This document shows positions 44,902 to 54,846 of a stretch of 64,000 bases of DNA, piece by piece (positions within the stretch are counted from its first letter, which is position 1; every line of letters begins with the position of its first letter). Origin of the DNA: Afifella pfennigii DSM 17143. GTDB lineage: Bacteria > Pseudomonadota > Alphaproteobacteria > Rhizobiales > Afifellaceae. The translations under genes were made by a program, and so were the position numbers. The stretch is from contig NZ_JHZK01000015.1 in assembly GCF_000688515.1 (NCBI RefSeq), forward strand, positions 22,938 through 86,937, given 5' to 3'. Below the pieces are notes generated by a model, which saw only the letters and a list, made by a program, of their open reading frames with translations, was not told where the DNA came from and ran no database searches.

Positions 44902-46728
44902 ATGTGTGGCATTGTCGGGATCGTTGGAACGGCGCCGGTGGCGGAGCGTCTCGTGGAGGCGCTGAAGCGGCTGGAATACCGCGGCTACGATTCGGCCGGC
45001 GTTGCCACCTTGGAAGCCGGCGGCCTTGAGCGCCGCCGCGCCGAGGGCAAGCTCGTCAACCTGCAGAACCGGCTTGCCGCCGAGCCGCTCACCGGCCTCA
45101 TCGGCATCGGCCATACACGCTGGGCGACGCATGGCGCCCCGACGGAGGGCAACGCCCATCCCCACGCGACCGAAAAGGTCGCCGTCGTCCATAACGGCAT
45201 CATCGAGAACTTCCAGGAGCTGCGTCAGGAAATCCGCGCCGGCGGCCGCACCCTGGAGACCGACACCGATACGGAGGTCGTCGCCCATCTGGTGACCATG
45301 GCGATGGCGGCCGGCATGTCTCCGGTGGAGGCTGCCTCTTCCACGCTGGCGAAGCTGGAGGGTGCCTTCGCCCTCGCCATCCTCTTCTCCGGCGAGGAGG
45401 ACCTCCTGGTGCTGGCGCGCCGCGGCAGCCCCCTGGCGGTCGGCCATGGCGAGGGAGAGATGTATCTCGGCTCCGACGCCATCGCGCTCGCCCCCTTCAC
45501 CGACCGCATCACCTATCTGGAAGATGGCGACTGGGCGGTGCTGCGCCACAAGAGCCTGGAGGTCTTCGACGCCGGCGGCGCCAGGGTCTCGCGCCCGATC
45601 GTGCAGTCCGTGGCCTCCAGTCTTCTCGTCGACAAGGGCAACCACCGCCATTTCATGGCCAAGGAGATTTACGAGCAGCCGGAGGTGGTCGCCCACACCC
45701 TCGGCCATTACGTGGATTTCGCCAGCAACCAAACCTGCCTGCCGGATGGCGGGCAGATCGACTTCGCCGGCCTGTCGCGCCTGGCCATGTCCGCCTGCGG
45801 TACCGCCTTCTATGCCGGGCTCATCGGCCAGTACTGGTTCGAGCGCCTGGCGCGGCTTCCGGTCGATATCGATATCGCCTCGGAATTCCGCTACCGCGAA
45901 GTGCCGCTGAGCCAGGGCGGGCTGTCGCTGTTCATCTCGCAATCGGGCGAGACCGCCGACACGCTCGCCTCCCTGCGCTATTGCCGCGATGCGGGCCAGC
46001 AGATCGGCGCCATCGTCAACGTGCCGACCTCCACCATCGCGCGCGAATCGGACCATATCCTGCCCACGCTCGCCGGCCCGGAGATCGGCGTTGCCTCCAC
46101 CAAGGCCTTCACCTGCCAGTTGACGGCGCTCTTGGCGCTCGCCATCGCCGCGGGGCGCCAGCGCGGTCATCTTTCGCAGGAGCAGGAGCAACGTCTCGTT
46201 CAGGCCGCCGTGGAGGTGCCGCGCCACATGACCCAGGCGCTGAAGCTGGAGGCGGAGATCGAGGCGCTCTCCAAGGAGCTCGCCAAGGTCAAGGACGTGC
46301 TCTATCTCGGCCGCGGCACGTCCTTCCCGCTGGCGCTGGAGGGGGCGCTGAAGCTGAAGGAGATTTCCTACATTCACGCCGAAGGCTACGCGGCGGGCGA
46401 GCTGAAGCACGGACCGATCGCGCTCATCGACGAGACCATCCCGGTCATCGTCGTCGCCCCGCACGACCAGGTTTTCGACAAGACGGTCTCCAACATGCAG
46501 GAGGTCGCCGCCAGAGGCGGGCGCATCATCCTGCTGACCGACGCCGAAGGCGCCCGGCGCGCCTCCGTGGAGACCATGAAGACGCTGATTTTGCCCACTG
46601 TGGCGCCGGAAGTGGCGCCCATCGTCTACGCCGTGCCGGTGCAGCTCATCGCCTATCATACGGCGGTGGTGATGGGCACGGATGTTGACCAGCCGCGCAA
46701 CCTCGCCAAGTCTGTAACTGTTGAATAG
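44902..46728 (+). CDS. glmS: glutamine-fructose-6-phosphate aminotransferase
   Basis: This 608-residue enzyme starts MCGIVGIVG, with Cys2 as glutaminase nucleophile after Met removal, and has GHTRWATHG and HNGIIENF in the glutaminase domain. Two SIS isomerase domains follow (SACGTAFYAG, SQSGETADTLASL, and the second-domain LYLGRGTSFPLALEGALKLKEISYIHAEGY). It ends DQPRNLAKSVTVE, the conserved C-terminal tail. It makes glucosamine-6-phosphate for GlmU and the cell wall. No recognisable glmS ribozyme precedes it. Confidence 0.97.
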   Translation: MCGIVGIVGTAPVAERLVEALKRLEYRGYDSAGVATLEAGGLERRRAEGKLVNLQNRLAAEPLTGLIGIGHTRWATHGAPTEGNAHPHATEKVAVVHNGIIENFQELRQEIRAGGRTLETDTDTEVVAHLVTMAMAAGMSPVEAASSTLAKLEGAFALAILFSGEEDLLVLARRGSPLAVGHGEGEMYLGSDAIALAPFTDRITYLEDGDWAVLRHKSLEVFDAGGARVSRPIVQSVASSLLVDKGNHRHFMAKEIYEQPEVVAHTLGHYVDFASNQTCLPDGGQIDFAGLSRLAMSACGTAFYAGLIGQYWFERLARLPVDIDIASEFRYREVPLSQGGLSLFISQSGETADTLASLRYCRDAGQQIGAIVNVPTSTIARESDHILPTLAGPEIGVASTKAFTCQLTALLALAIAAGRQRGHLSQEQEQRLVQAAVEVPRHMTQALKLEAEIEALSKELAKVKDVLYLGRGTSFPLALEGALKLKEISYIHAEGYAAGELKHGPIALIDETIPVIVVAPHDQVFDKTVSNMQEVAARGGRIILLTDAEGARRASVETMKTLILPTVAPEVAPIVYAVPVQLIAYHTAVVMGTDVDQPRNLAKSVTVE

Positions 46729-46810
46729 AGCGCAACTTTTGGCGAGCACACGCCCGGCGAGGTGATATGGTGGGCCGATCCGGCGAGCTTGCCGGTGGGA
46801 GCTCATTGGG

Positions 46811-47695
46811 ATGAGAGGCGAGAAGAACACCGGCGAGGAGAAGCCGCACAAGCGGCACTCGCGAGCCGGGCTGCGGCTGAGAAGCTATTTCCTGACCGGC
46901 ATCGTCGTGGCGGCGCCGATCGGCATCACCGTCTACCTGACCTGGACCTTCATCGCCTGGGTGGACGCCTGGGTGAAGCCGCTGGTCCCGCGCGCCTACA
47001 ATCCGGACAATTATCTGCCGTTTTCGGTGCCCGGATTCGGTCTCATCGTGGCGATCCTGGCGCTGACGCTGCTCGGTTTCCTCACCGCCAACCTGGTCGG
47101 GCGCACCATCGTCTCCTGGGGGGAGATTCTCCTGGAGCGCATGCCGCTGGTGCGCAATCTCTACAGGGCGCTGAAGCAGATCTTCGCGACCGTCCTGTCG
47201 CAATCGAGCCGCTCCTTCCAACAGGTCGGGCTGATCGAATATCCGCGTCGCGGCCTGTGGGCGCTTGTGTTCATCGCCACGGAGGCCAAGGGCGAGGTCT
47301 CCGTGCGTCTGGAGGAGGCGGGCGAGACGATGGCGGTCTTCCTGCCGACGACGCCGAACCCGACCTCCGGCTTTCTCCTCTTCGTGCCGGTGCAGGACGT
47401 CATCCTCCTCGACATGACGGTGGAAGAGGCGGCCAAGCTCGTCGTCTCCGCCGGCCTCGTCTCGCCGGAATATCAAAGCCGCACCAGGCAGCTCGCGGCC
47501 GCGGCGAAGGCCGAGGAGGAAGACGCGCCGCAACCGGAGGCGCCGGCCCAGGCGGAACCGGATACGGAGCCGCAAAGGGAGCCTCAGGACGGGGAGCCTC
47601 AGGAGCGGGCACCGGAGGGGGCGGCAGAAAAGGCGCCGGCGCGCAAGCGCGCCCCGGGAAGACGGCGCCGGCGCAGCCGCGAAGCCGCCGAATGA
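46811..47695 (+). CDS. DUF502 family membrane protein
   Basis: This 294-residue protein has two membrane spans (about residues 26-52 and 75-95), the DUF502 core YLTWTFIAWVDAWVKPL and VGRTIVSWGEILLERMPLVRNLYRALKQ, and a soluble beta region with FLPTTPNPTSGFLLFVPVQDVI. The last 70 residues are a charged A/E/P/Q/R-rich tail. Family function is uncharacterised. Its TGA is immediately followed by the convergent recG stop, with no spacer. Confidence 0.87.
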   Translation: MRGEKNTGEEKPHKRHSRAGLRLRSYFLTGIVVAAPIGITVYLTWTFIAWVDAWVKPLVPRAYNPDNYLPFSVPGFGLIVAILALTLLGFLTANLVGRTIVSWGEILLERMPLVRNLYRALKQIFATVLSQSSRSFQQVGLIEYPRRGLWALVFIATEAKGEVSVRLEEAGETMAVFLPTTPNPTSGFLLFVPVQDVILLDMTVEEAAKLVVSAGLVSPEYQSRTRQLAAAAKAEEEDAPQPEAPAQAEPDTEPQREPQDGEPQERAPEGAAEKAPARKRAPGRRRRRSREAAE

Positions 47696-49792
47696 TTATC
47701 CCGCGCGCATCAGCCTGACGGCCGCATCCCGCTTGAAGAGATAGAGAAGGGCGCGCACCGCCTCCTCATGGGCGCTCTCGCCGCGCTCGCGATGCGCCAG
47801 GATGAGTTTGGCTTCGGCGCGGGCAAGTTCCAAGAGCTCGCCGTGAAACTCCGGCCGGGCGATGGCAAAGCCGGGCATGCCCGACTGGCGCGTGCCGAGA
47901 AGGTCGCCTTCGCCGCGCAGCTTCAGATCCGCCTCCGCGATGGCGAAGCCGTCATTGGTCTCGCGCATCACCTTCAGCCGCTCGCGCGCCGTCTCGCCGA
48001 GCGGCGGCTTGTAGAGGAGGAGGCAGCTCGAGGCCTTGCTTCCGCGTCCGACGCGTCCGCGCAGCTGGTGCAGCTGGGCAAGGCCGAAACGCTCGGCATG
48101 CTCGATCACGATGATGGAGGCATCGGGCACGTCGACGCCGACCTCGATGACGGTGGTGGCGACGAGAACGGCGCCCTTTGCGGCGCGGAAGGCGCTCATG
48201 GCCGCGTCCTTTTCCGCCGGCTTCATGCGCCCGTGCAGGAGAAGGGCGCTGGCGCCGAAGATTTCCGCCAGCTCTTTGTGGCGCGCCTCCGCGGCCGCCG
48301 CGTCGCTCGCTTCCGATTCGGCAACCAGCGGGCACACCCAATAGACCTTCTCGCCTTTTTCGACGGCAAGGCGCACGCGCTCCACCACCTCGCCGAGGCG
48401 TTCGGCCGAGGCGACGCGCGTCTCGATCGGCTGACGGCCGGCGGGTTTCTCGCGCAGCTCCGAGACCGCCATGTCGCCGAAATAGGTGAGCACCAGCGTG
48501 CGCGGGATCGGCGTCGCCGTCATCACGAGAAGGTCCGGCGCCGCCCCCTTGGCGGCCAAAAGCATCCGCTGATGCACGCCGAAACGGTGCTGCTCGTCGA
48601 CGACGACGAGGGCCAGATCCTTGAAGGTGACCGTCTCCTGAAAGAGGGCATGCGTGCCGATGGCGATGTCGATGGAGCCCTCCGCCAGCGCCGCGCGCTT
48701 CTCCCCGCGCTCGCCCGCCTCCCTGCCGGTGAAGAGCGCCACCTTCAGCCCGGCCGCCTCCGCCAAAGGGGCGATGGTGGCAAAATGCTGGCGCGCCAGC
48801 ACTTCCGTCGGCGCCATCAGCGCCGCCTGGCCGCCGCCTTCGGTGATATCGGCCATCGCCGCGAGCGCCACCAGCGTCTTGCCGGAGCCGACATCGCCCT
48901 GCAACAGCCGCAGCATGCGCTCCGGCGCCCGCAGATCCGCCCGGATGGCGGCGATAGCTTGCTCCTGCGACCCGGTCAGCGAAAAGCCGAGCCGCGACAG
49001 CATGCGCTCCGCCCGCGCGCCTGAAAAGCGCCTCGCCTTGCCGGCGCTCTTGCGTGCGCTGGCCCGCACCAGGAGAAGCGCCAGCTGGCTGGCCAGGAGC
49101 TCGTCGAAGGCGAGCCGCCGCCAGGCCGGGCTCTCAGGGCCGAGGGCTTCGCCATCCTGCGGCAGGTGCAAAAGGTTGAGCGCCTTGTCGAAGCTCGGCC
49201 ATTTCTCGCGATTGAGAAGCGCCGGCGTGATCCATTCGGCAAGCTCCGGCAGCTTTGCCAAGGCGGCGCGGATCGCCTTGGCGAGCGTGCGCGGTGCGAG
49301 CCCTTCCGTCAGCGGATAGACCGGTTCCACGGCGAGGATGTCGCCGGCCTCCTCCGGCGGGCCGACGAAATCGGGATGGGGGATCTGCGCCCGGTAGTCG
49401 AAACGGTCGAGCCGGCCGGCCACGACGCGGCGGGCGCCGAGCGGCAGCAGCTTCTCGATCCAGCCCGCCCTGGCGTTGAAGAAGACGAGCTCCACCGTCT
49501 CCATGCCGTCGCCGAGGATGACGCGGAAGGGCGCGCGCGAATGCCGGCGCGGCGCCTCGTGGCGCTCCACGACGCCTTCGATGATGACATGGCCCGTCTC
49601 CGGCAGCTCCGACAGGCTGGCGATGCGTTGGCGCACGATCGCCGAGGCGGGCAGGTGGAAGAGAAGGTCGCGGATCAGCGGCGGGCCCTCGCCGACATCG
49701 GTGACGCGCGCAATCAGCTTCTCCACCTTCGGGCCGACCCCCGGAAGGGTCGCGGCCTCGGCGAAGAGCGGATCGAGAAGGGACGGGCGCAT
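47696..49792 (-). CDS. recG: ATP-dependent DNA helicase RecG
   Basis: This 698-residue helicase has an N-terminal wedge (GVGPKVEKL), helicase motifs GDVGSGKT (Lys305), DEQHRFG near residue 398, ATPIPRT, and the later LLHGRMKP and LRGRVGRGSKAS motifs. It reverses stalled forks and processes R-loops and Holliday junctions. I chose the ATG at 49792 with AGGAAGGG upstream, which gives the normal length; the open frame to 49963 adds unsupported residues. It is divergent from sdhE. Confidence 0.95.
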   Translation of the reverse strand: MRPSLLDPLFAEAATLPGVGPKVEKLIARVTDVGEGPPLIRDLLFHLPASAIVRQRIASLSELPETGHVIIEGVVERHEAPRRHSRAPFRVILGDGMETVELVFFNARAGWIEKLLPLGARRVVAGRLDRFDYRAQIPHPDFVGPPEEAGDILAVEPVYPLTEGLAPRTLAKAIRAALAKLPELAEWITPALLNREKWPSFDKALNLLHLPQDGEALGPESPAWRRLAFDELLASQLALLLVRASARKSAGKARRFSGARAERMLSRLGFSLTGSQEQAIAAIRADLRAPERMLRLLQGDVGSGKTLVALAAMADITEGGGQAALMAPTEVLARQHFATIAPLAEAAGLKVALFTGREAGERGEKRAALAEGSIDIAIGTHALFQETVTFKDLALVVVDEQHRFGVHQRMLLAAKGAAPDLLVMTATPIPRTLVLTYFGDMAVSELREKPAGRQPIETRVASAERLGEVVERVRLAVEKGEKVYWVCPLVAESEASDAAAAEARHKELAEIFGASALLLHGRMKPAEKDAAMSAFRAAKGAVLVATTVIEVGVDVPDASIIVIEHAERFGLAQLHQLRGRVGRGSKASSCLLLYKPPLGETARERLKVMRETNDGFAIAEADLKLRGEGDLLGTRQSGMPGFAIARPEFHGELLELARAEAKLILAHRERGESAHEEAVRALLYLFKRDAAVRLMRAG

Positions 49793-49931
49793 GTCCCTTC
49801 CTGCCCCGCGCCGCCTCCGCCGACAAGCGATCCGCCTTGCCGGTTCAATTGCGGTGGATAAGTCTCTATGAGCAGCGGTCAGTGAACGGAGAGCGCGCCT
49901 CGCTTCGTCGGGGCCGCCGAGGGAAGAGCGC

Positions 49932-50225
49932 ATGCCTGCCATCGCCGAGGAAAATATCGACACGCGCCGCCGGCGCGCCTATTTCCGGGCCTGGCGGCGC
50001 GGCACGCGCGAGATGGACCTTCTCGTCGGCCGCTTCGCCGACGCCTTCCTGCCGCAATGCGACGCCGCCGGGCTAGCCGAGTTCGAGGCGCTGCTGGCGC
50101 TTCCGGACCCGGCGCTCTACGCCTTCGTCACCGGCCGGGAAGAGGTGCCGCCGAACCACGACAGCCAGACGCTGCGATCGCTGATTGCCCATCATCGCCG
50201 AGAGCCGACACAGAATGCCGAATGA
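49932..50225 (+). CDS. sdhE: succinate dehydrogenase flavinylation factor SdhE
   Basis: This 97-residue protein of the SdhE/DUF339 family has the flavinylation signature RRGTREMD at residues 22-29 and the helical LPDPALYAFVTGREEVP segment. It promotes covalent FAD attachment to SdhA. Its stop lies 11 bp inside the mfd frame, indicating coupled expression. The recG, sdhE, mfd order is seen in other Hyphomicrobiales. Confidence 0.93.
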   Translation: MPAIAEENIDTRRRRAYFRAWRRGTREMDLLVGRFADAFLPQCDAAGLAEFEALLALPDPALYAFVTGREEVPPNHDSQTLRSLIAHHRREPTQNAE

Positions 50226-53200
50226 TAACAGCGCCCGGCGCCTGAGCGACGTCTTCGCCGAGCATCGCCATGTGAAGCTCGCCGGCGTGCCGGACGGGCT
50301 GGAAGGGCGGGTGCTCGCCGATCTGGCGCGGCTGGAAAAGCGCCCGCTCGTTTTCGTGGCGCGCGACGCCCGGCATCTGCAGATGGCCGAGGACAGCCTG
50401 GCGTTTTTCGCGCCGCGGCTGAAGCGCCTGACCTTTCCCGCCTGGGACTGCCTGCCTTACGACCGCATCTCGCCGCATGCCGATATCGTGGCCCGGCGCA
50501 TGGCGACCCTGAAGGCGCTGCTTGACGCCGGATCGGAGCCTTTCGTGCTGATGACGACGGCGAACGCCGCCGTGCAGCGCGTGCCGCCGGCCGAATGGGT
50601 GAGGGCGCATGTGTGGAGCGCGGCGGCGGGCGAGGTGACGCCGATGGAAGGGCTCATCGCCCGCCTCGCCGCCGATGGCTTCGAGCGCGTGCCGACGGTG
50701 CGCGGCGTCGGCGAATACGCCGTCAGGGGCGGCATCGTCGATCTCTTCGCGCCGGGCGATACCGGTGCCATCCGCTGCGACTTCTTCGGCGATACGCTGG
50801 AGACCATCCGTCCCTTCGATCCGGAGAGCCAGCGCACCACCGGCCAGGTGCCGCGCCTCGATCTGTTGCCGGCGAGCGAGGTCATCCTGTCCGACGAGGT
50901 GGTCGCCCGCTTCCGCCAGAACTATCGCGCCGCCTTCGGCGCCGTGACCGGCGACGACCCGCTCTACGAGGCGGTCAGCGCCGGGCGCCGCTTCGCCGGC
51001 ATGGAGCATTGGCTCGCCTTCTTCCACGAGCGGCTGGAGACTGTTTTCGACTATGCCGGCGATGGCCTGCTTGCCGTCGACCATCTCGTCGCCGACACGC
51101 TGAAGGAGCGTTTCGCCCAGATCGAGGATCACTATCAGGCCCGCCGCGAGAGCGCCGACGAAAAGCTCGCCGGCGCCGCGCCCTACAAGCCGGCGCCGCC
51201 CGAAAGCCTCTATCTCGGCGAAAGCGATTGGCGCGAGGCGCTGGCGGCGCGCCGCACCGCCGACCTTTCTCCCTTCGCGCCGCCGGGCGAAAGCGCCGAT
51301 ATCCTGGATCTTGAGGGCCGGGCGGGGCGCAGCTTCGCCGCCGAACGGGCGAGCGGCGAGGTCAACGTCTTCGACGCGCTCGTTGGCCATATCGCGGCGC
51401 GCCGCAAGGCGGGCAAGCGCATCCTGCTCGCCAGCTGGAGCGAGGGCGCGCGCGACCGCCTCATCCAGGTGCTCGCCGATCACGGCATGGAGCGGCTCCA
51501 GCCGGTGGCGAGCTGGGCCGAGCTGGAGGGCCTCGCCAAGGGCGCGACGGGCGTTGCCGTCCTGCCGCTGGAGACCGGCTTTGAGACGCCCGACAGCGTC
51601 GTCATCGGCGACCAGGACGTGCTCGGCGACCGGCTGGTGCGCCCGGCCAAGCGACGCAAGCGGGCCGCCGACGCGCTGACGGAGGCGACCAGCCTGTCGG
51701 CCGGCGATCTGGTCGTGCATGTCGACCACGGCATCGGTCGCTTTGAGGGCCTCGCCACCATCGAGGCGGCGGGCGCGCCGCATGACTGCCTGGAGCTCGT
51801 TTATGCCGGCGGCGACCGGCTCTTCCTGCCGGTGGAGAATATCGAGCTTTTGACGCGCTACGGCGCGGAGGGTTCGGACGCCGCGCTCGACAAGCTCGGC
51901 GGCGTCGGCTGGCAGACCCGCAAGGCGCGCCTGAAGAAGCGCATTCGCGAGATTGCCGACGGCCTGATCAAGACGGCAGCGGCGCGTCTGTTGCGCTCGG
52001 CGGAGAAACTGACCGTGGCGGATGGGCTTTACGGCGAATTCGCCGCCCGCTTCCCCTATGAGGAGACCGAGGATCAGGCTGACGCCATCGACGCCGCGCT
52101 GGGCGACCTTTCCTCCGGTCGGCCGATGGATAGGCTCGTCTGCGGCGATGTCGGCTTCGGCAAGACGGAGGTGGCGCTGCGCGCGGCCTTCGTGGCGGCG
52201 ATGGCCGGCAGGCAGGTGGCCGTCGTCGTGCCGACGACGCTTCTCGCCCGCCAGCATGCGCGTACCTTTGCCGAGCGCTTTCGCGGCCTGCCGATCAACA
52301 TCGCCCAGGCCTCGCGCCTCGTCGCCCCCGGTGAGCGGGCGCGCGTCAAGGCGGGGCTCGCCGACGGCACCATCGATATCGTCATCGGCACGCATGCGCT
52401 GTTGTCGAAGTCGATCGCCTTTCGCGATCTCGGCCTCGTCATCGTCGACGAGGAGCAGCATTTCGGCGTCAAGCACAAGGAGCGCCTGAAGGAGCTGCGC
52501 GCCGCCGTGCACGTCCTGACGCTGACGGCGACGCCGATCCCGCGCACCCTGCAGCTCGCCCTGACCGGCGTGCGCGACCTTTCCGTCATCGCCACGCCGC
52601 CGGTCGACCGGCTGGCGGTCAGAACCTTCATCTCGCCCTTCGACCCGCTCATCGTGCGCGAGGCTCTCCTGCGCGAACGCCTGAGGGGCGGGCAGTCCTT
52701 CTATGTCGTGCCGCGCATCTCCGATCTCGCCGAGGTGAAGGAGTTCCTCGACGCCAACCTGCCGGAAGCGAAGGTCGCCGTCGCCCACGGCCAGATGCCG
52801 GCGAGCGAGCTCGACCAGGTGATGAACGCCTTCTACGACGGCCAGTACGACGTGCTCTTGTCGACGACCATCGTGGAATCGGGTCTCGACATCCCGACGG
52901 CGAACACCCTCATCGTCCACCGCGCCGACATGTTCGGCCTGGCCCAGCTCTATCAGCTGCGCGGCCGCATCGGCCGCTCCAAGAACCGCGCCTACGCCTA
53001 TTTCACCGTGCCGGCGAACCGCACCATGACGCCGACGGCGGAGCGGCGGCTGAAGGTGCTGCAATCGCTCGACACGCTCGGCGCCGGCTTCCAGCTCGCC
53101 AGCCACGACCTCGATATCCGCGGCGCCGGCAATCTCCTCGGCGAGGAGCAGTCCGGTCATATCCGCGAGGTCGGCTTCGAGCTCTACCAGCAGATGCTGG

Positions 53201-53724
53201 AGGAAACGGTGGCGAGCCTGAAGGCCGGCGAGGACGAGGAGGCGGTGGGAGGCCGCTGGTCGCCGCAGATCACCATTGGCATGGCCGTCCTTATTCCAGA
53301 GACTTACGTGCCGGACTTAACGTTGCGCATGAGCCTTTATCGGCGCCTTGCCGATCTGGAGGACGCCGCCGAGATCGACGCTTTCGGCGCCGAGCTCATC
53401 GACCGCTTCGGGCCGCTGCCCGACGAGGTGGATCATCTTTTGAAGGTCGTCTACGTCAAGGCGCTCTGCCGCAAGGCCAATGTGGAAAAGCTCGATGCCG
53501 GGCCGAAGGGCGTGGTCATCGCCTTCCGCGGCAACGAATTCCCCAATCCGGCCGGCCTCGTGCGCTATATCGGCGAGCAGGGGTCGATGGCGAAGATCCG
53601 CCCCGACCAGCGCATCGTTCTCATCCGCGACTGGCCGCGCCCGCAGGACCGGCTGAAGGGCGCCGCGGCGCTTCTGACGCGGCTCGTCAAGCTGGCCGAG
53701 GAGGGCGCCAGGCAGGCGGCCTAG
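50215..53724 (+). CDS. mfd: transcription-repair coupling factor
   Basis: This 1169-residue protein has the UvrB-like N-terminal modules (AWDCLPYDRISPH, RGGIVDLFAPGD), the RNA-polymerase-interacting domain (GDLVVHVDHGIGRFEG), the RecG-like translocase with GDVGFGKTEVALRA near residue 650, DEEQHFGVKHKERLK near residue 745, and the TRCF C-terminal domain. It dislodges stalled RNA polymerase and recruits UvrA. The ATG at 50215 overlaps sdhE by 11 bp; an in-frame start at 50185 is possible. Confidence 0.96.
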   Translation: MPNDNSARRLSDVFAEHRHVKLAGVPDGLEGRVLADLARLEKRPLVFVARDARHLQMAEDSLAFFAPRLKRLTFPAWDCLPYDRISPHADIVARRMATLKALLDAGSEPFVLMTTANAAVQRVPPAEWVRAHVWSAAAGEVTPMEGLIARLAADGFERVPTVRGVGEYAVRGGIVDLFAPGDTGAIRCDFFGDTLETIRPFDPESQRTTGQVPRLDLLPASEVILSDEVVARFRQNYRAAFGAVTGDDPLYEAVSAGRRFAGMEHWLAFFHERLETVFDYAGDGLLAVDHLVADTLKERFAQIEDHYQARRESADEKLAGAAPYKPAPPESLYLGESDWREALAARRTADLSPFAPPGESADILDLEGRAGRSFAAERASGEVNVFDALVGHIAARRKAGKRILLASWSEGARDRLIQVLADHGMERLQPVASWAELEGLAKGATGVAVLPLETGFETPDSVVIGDQDVLGDRLVRPAKRRKRAADALTEATSLSAGDLVVHVDHGIGRFEGLATIEAAGAPHDCLELVYAGGDRLFLPVENIELLTRYGAEGSDAALDKLGGVGWQTRKARLKKRIREIADGLIKTAAARLLRSAEKLTVADGLYGEFAARFPYEETEDQADAIDAALGDLSSGRPMDRLVCGDVGFGKTEVALRAAFVAAMAGRQVAVVVPTTLLARQHARTFAERFRGLPINIAQASRLVAPGERARVKAGLADGTIDIVIGTHALLSKSIAFRDLGLVIVDEEQHFGVKHKERLKELRAAVHVLTLTATPIPRTLQLALTGVRDLSVIATPPVDRLAVRTFISPFDPLIVREALLRERLRGGQSFYVVPRISDLAEVKEFLDANLPEAKVAVAHGQMPASELDQVMNAFYDGQYDVLLSTTIVESGLDIPTANTLIVHRADMFGLAQLYQLRGRIGRSKNRAYAYFTVPANRTMTPTAERRLKVLQSLDTLGAGFQLASHDLDIRGAGNLLGEEQSGHIREVGFELYQQMLEETVASLKAGEDEEAVGGRWSPQITIGMAVLIPETYVPDLTLRMSLYRRLADLEDAAEIDAFGAELIDRFGPLPDEVDHLLKVVYVKALCRKANVEKLDAGPKGVVIAFRGNEFPNPAGLVRYIGEQGSMAKIRPDQRIVLIRDWPRPQDRLKGAAALLTRLVKLAEEGARQAA

Positions 53725-53928
53725 GCAAAAGGCTGGCTTTCGGTTCCCAGCCCCCAGCTTGTTGAAGAACCGCGCGCCTGCGGCATTTCAAGGCAAGACC
53801 CTTTCTGCGAGCGCCGGCATGGGGCAGGATTTGACGTGGCTTTGCGTGCAACCCGTCGGCTCCTGCCGAGTTACCGAGCTTCAACGCCGGCGACCCGCCA
53901 TCCTCCAGCCAAAACCCGGAGCATCCTC

Positions 53929-54837
53929 ATGAGAAGCCTTATCGCCCCCGTCCTCGCCATCGGCATTCTGGCGTCCGGCGCCGCCTCCGCGCAGGTCGTG
54001 GTCTCCTCCAAGATCGACACGGAGGGCGGCGTCATCGGCAACATCATCCTGGAAGTCTTGAAGGATGCGGGGATTGAGACGGAGAACCGGCTGCAGCTCG
54101 GCGCGACGCCGGTGGTGCGCAGGGCGATCACCGCCGGCGAGATCGACATCTATCCCGAATATACCGGCAACGCCGCCTTCTTCTTCAACCGCGCCGACGA
54201 GCCGGTGTGGAACGACGCGGAGGAGGCCTATCGGCTGGCCAAGGAACTCGATGCGGAGGCCAACGACATCGTCTGGCTGACGCCGGCGCCGGCCAACAAC
54301 ACCTGGGCCGTGGCGCTCCGCCAGGACGTCGCGCAGGAAAACGGCATCGCCACCTTCTCCGACTTCGGCGCCTGGGTGTCGGATGGGGGCGAGGTCAAGC
54401 TCGTAGCCTCCTCCGAATTCGTCAATTCCCCCGCCGCGCTGCCTGCCTTCCAGGAAGCCTATGGCTTTGAGCTCTCCTCCGATCAGTTGATCGTGCTTTC
54501 CGGGGGCGACACGGCGGCGACGATCCGCGCCGCCGCGCAAGGCACCAACGACGCCAATGCCGCCATGGTCTACGGCACCGACGGCGCCATCCAGGCGGCC
54601 GGGCTCAAGGTTCTGGAGGACGATAAGGGCGTGCAGCCGGTCTACCAGCCGACGGCGATCATCCGCGAGCCGGTGCTCGCCGAGCATCCGCAGATCGCCG
54701 AGCTTCTGGAGCCGGTTTTCAAGGCGCTGACGCTGGAGACCCTGCAGGAGCTCAACGGGCGGGTCCAGGTGGAGGGCCAGCCGGCGGAGGAGGTCGCGCG
54801 CGATTTCCTCGCCTCGCAGGGTTTCATCGACGGCTGA
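53929..54837 (+). CDS. osmoprotectant ABC transporter binding protein (OsmF/YehZ-like)
   Basis: This 302-residue periplasmic protein has a signal peptide (MRSLIAPVLAIGILASGAASA) and the quaternary-amine-binding family pattern: VSSKIDTEGGVIGNIILEVLKDAG, RRAITAGEIDIYPEYTGN, and VYGTDGAIQAAGL. The YehZ-like group binds glycine betaine or related compounds weakly. The start at 53929 follows GGAG; the frame to 53836 adds an unconvincing extension. It heads a four-gene operon, about 200 bp after mfd. Confidence 0.88.
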   Translation: MRSLIAPVLAIGILASGAASAQVVVSSKIDTEGGVIGNIILEVLKDAGIETENRLQLGATPVVRRAITAGEIDIYPEYTGNAAFFFNRADEPVWNDAEEAYRLAKELDAEANDIVWLTPAPANNTWAVALRQDVAQENGIATFSDFGAWVSDGGEVKLVASSEFVNSPAALPAFQEAYGFELSSDQLIVLSGGDTAATIRAAAQGTNDANAAMVYGTDGAIQAAGLKVLEDDKGVQPVYQPTAIIREPVLAEHPQIAELLEPVFKALTLETLQELNGRVQVEGQPAEEVARDFLASQGFIDG

Positions 54838-54846
54838 GCGAGCCCG

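Noticed and set aside
50128..53160. A 1010-codon open frame opposite mfd
   Set aside because: Antisense shadow of mfd, with no motif, no ribosome site and skewed composition.
53725..53765. Terminator after mfd
   Set aside because: Only a 6-bp stem (GGCTGG/CCAGCC) with a 10-base loop and no T tract.
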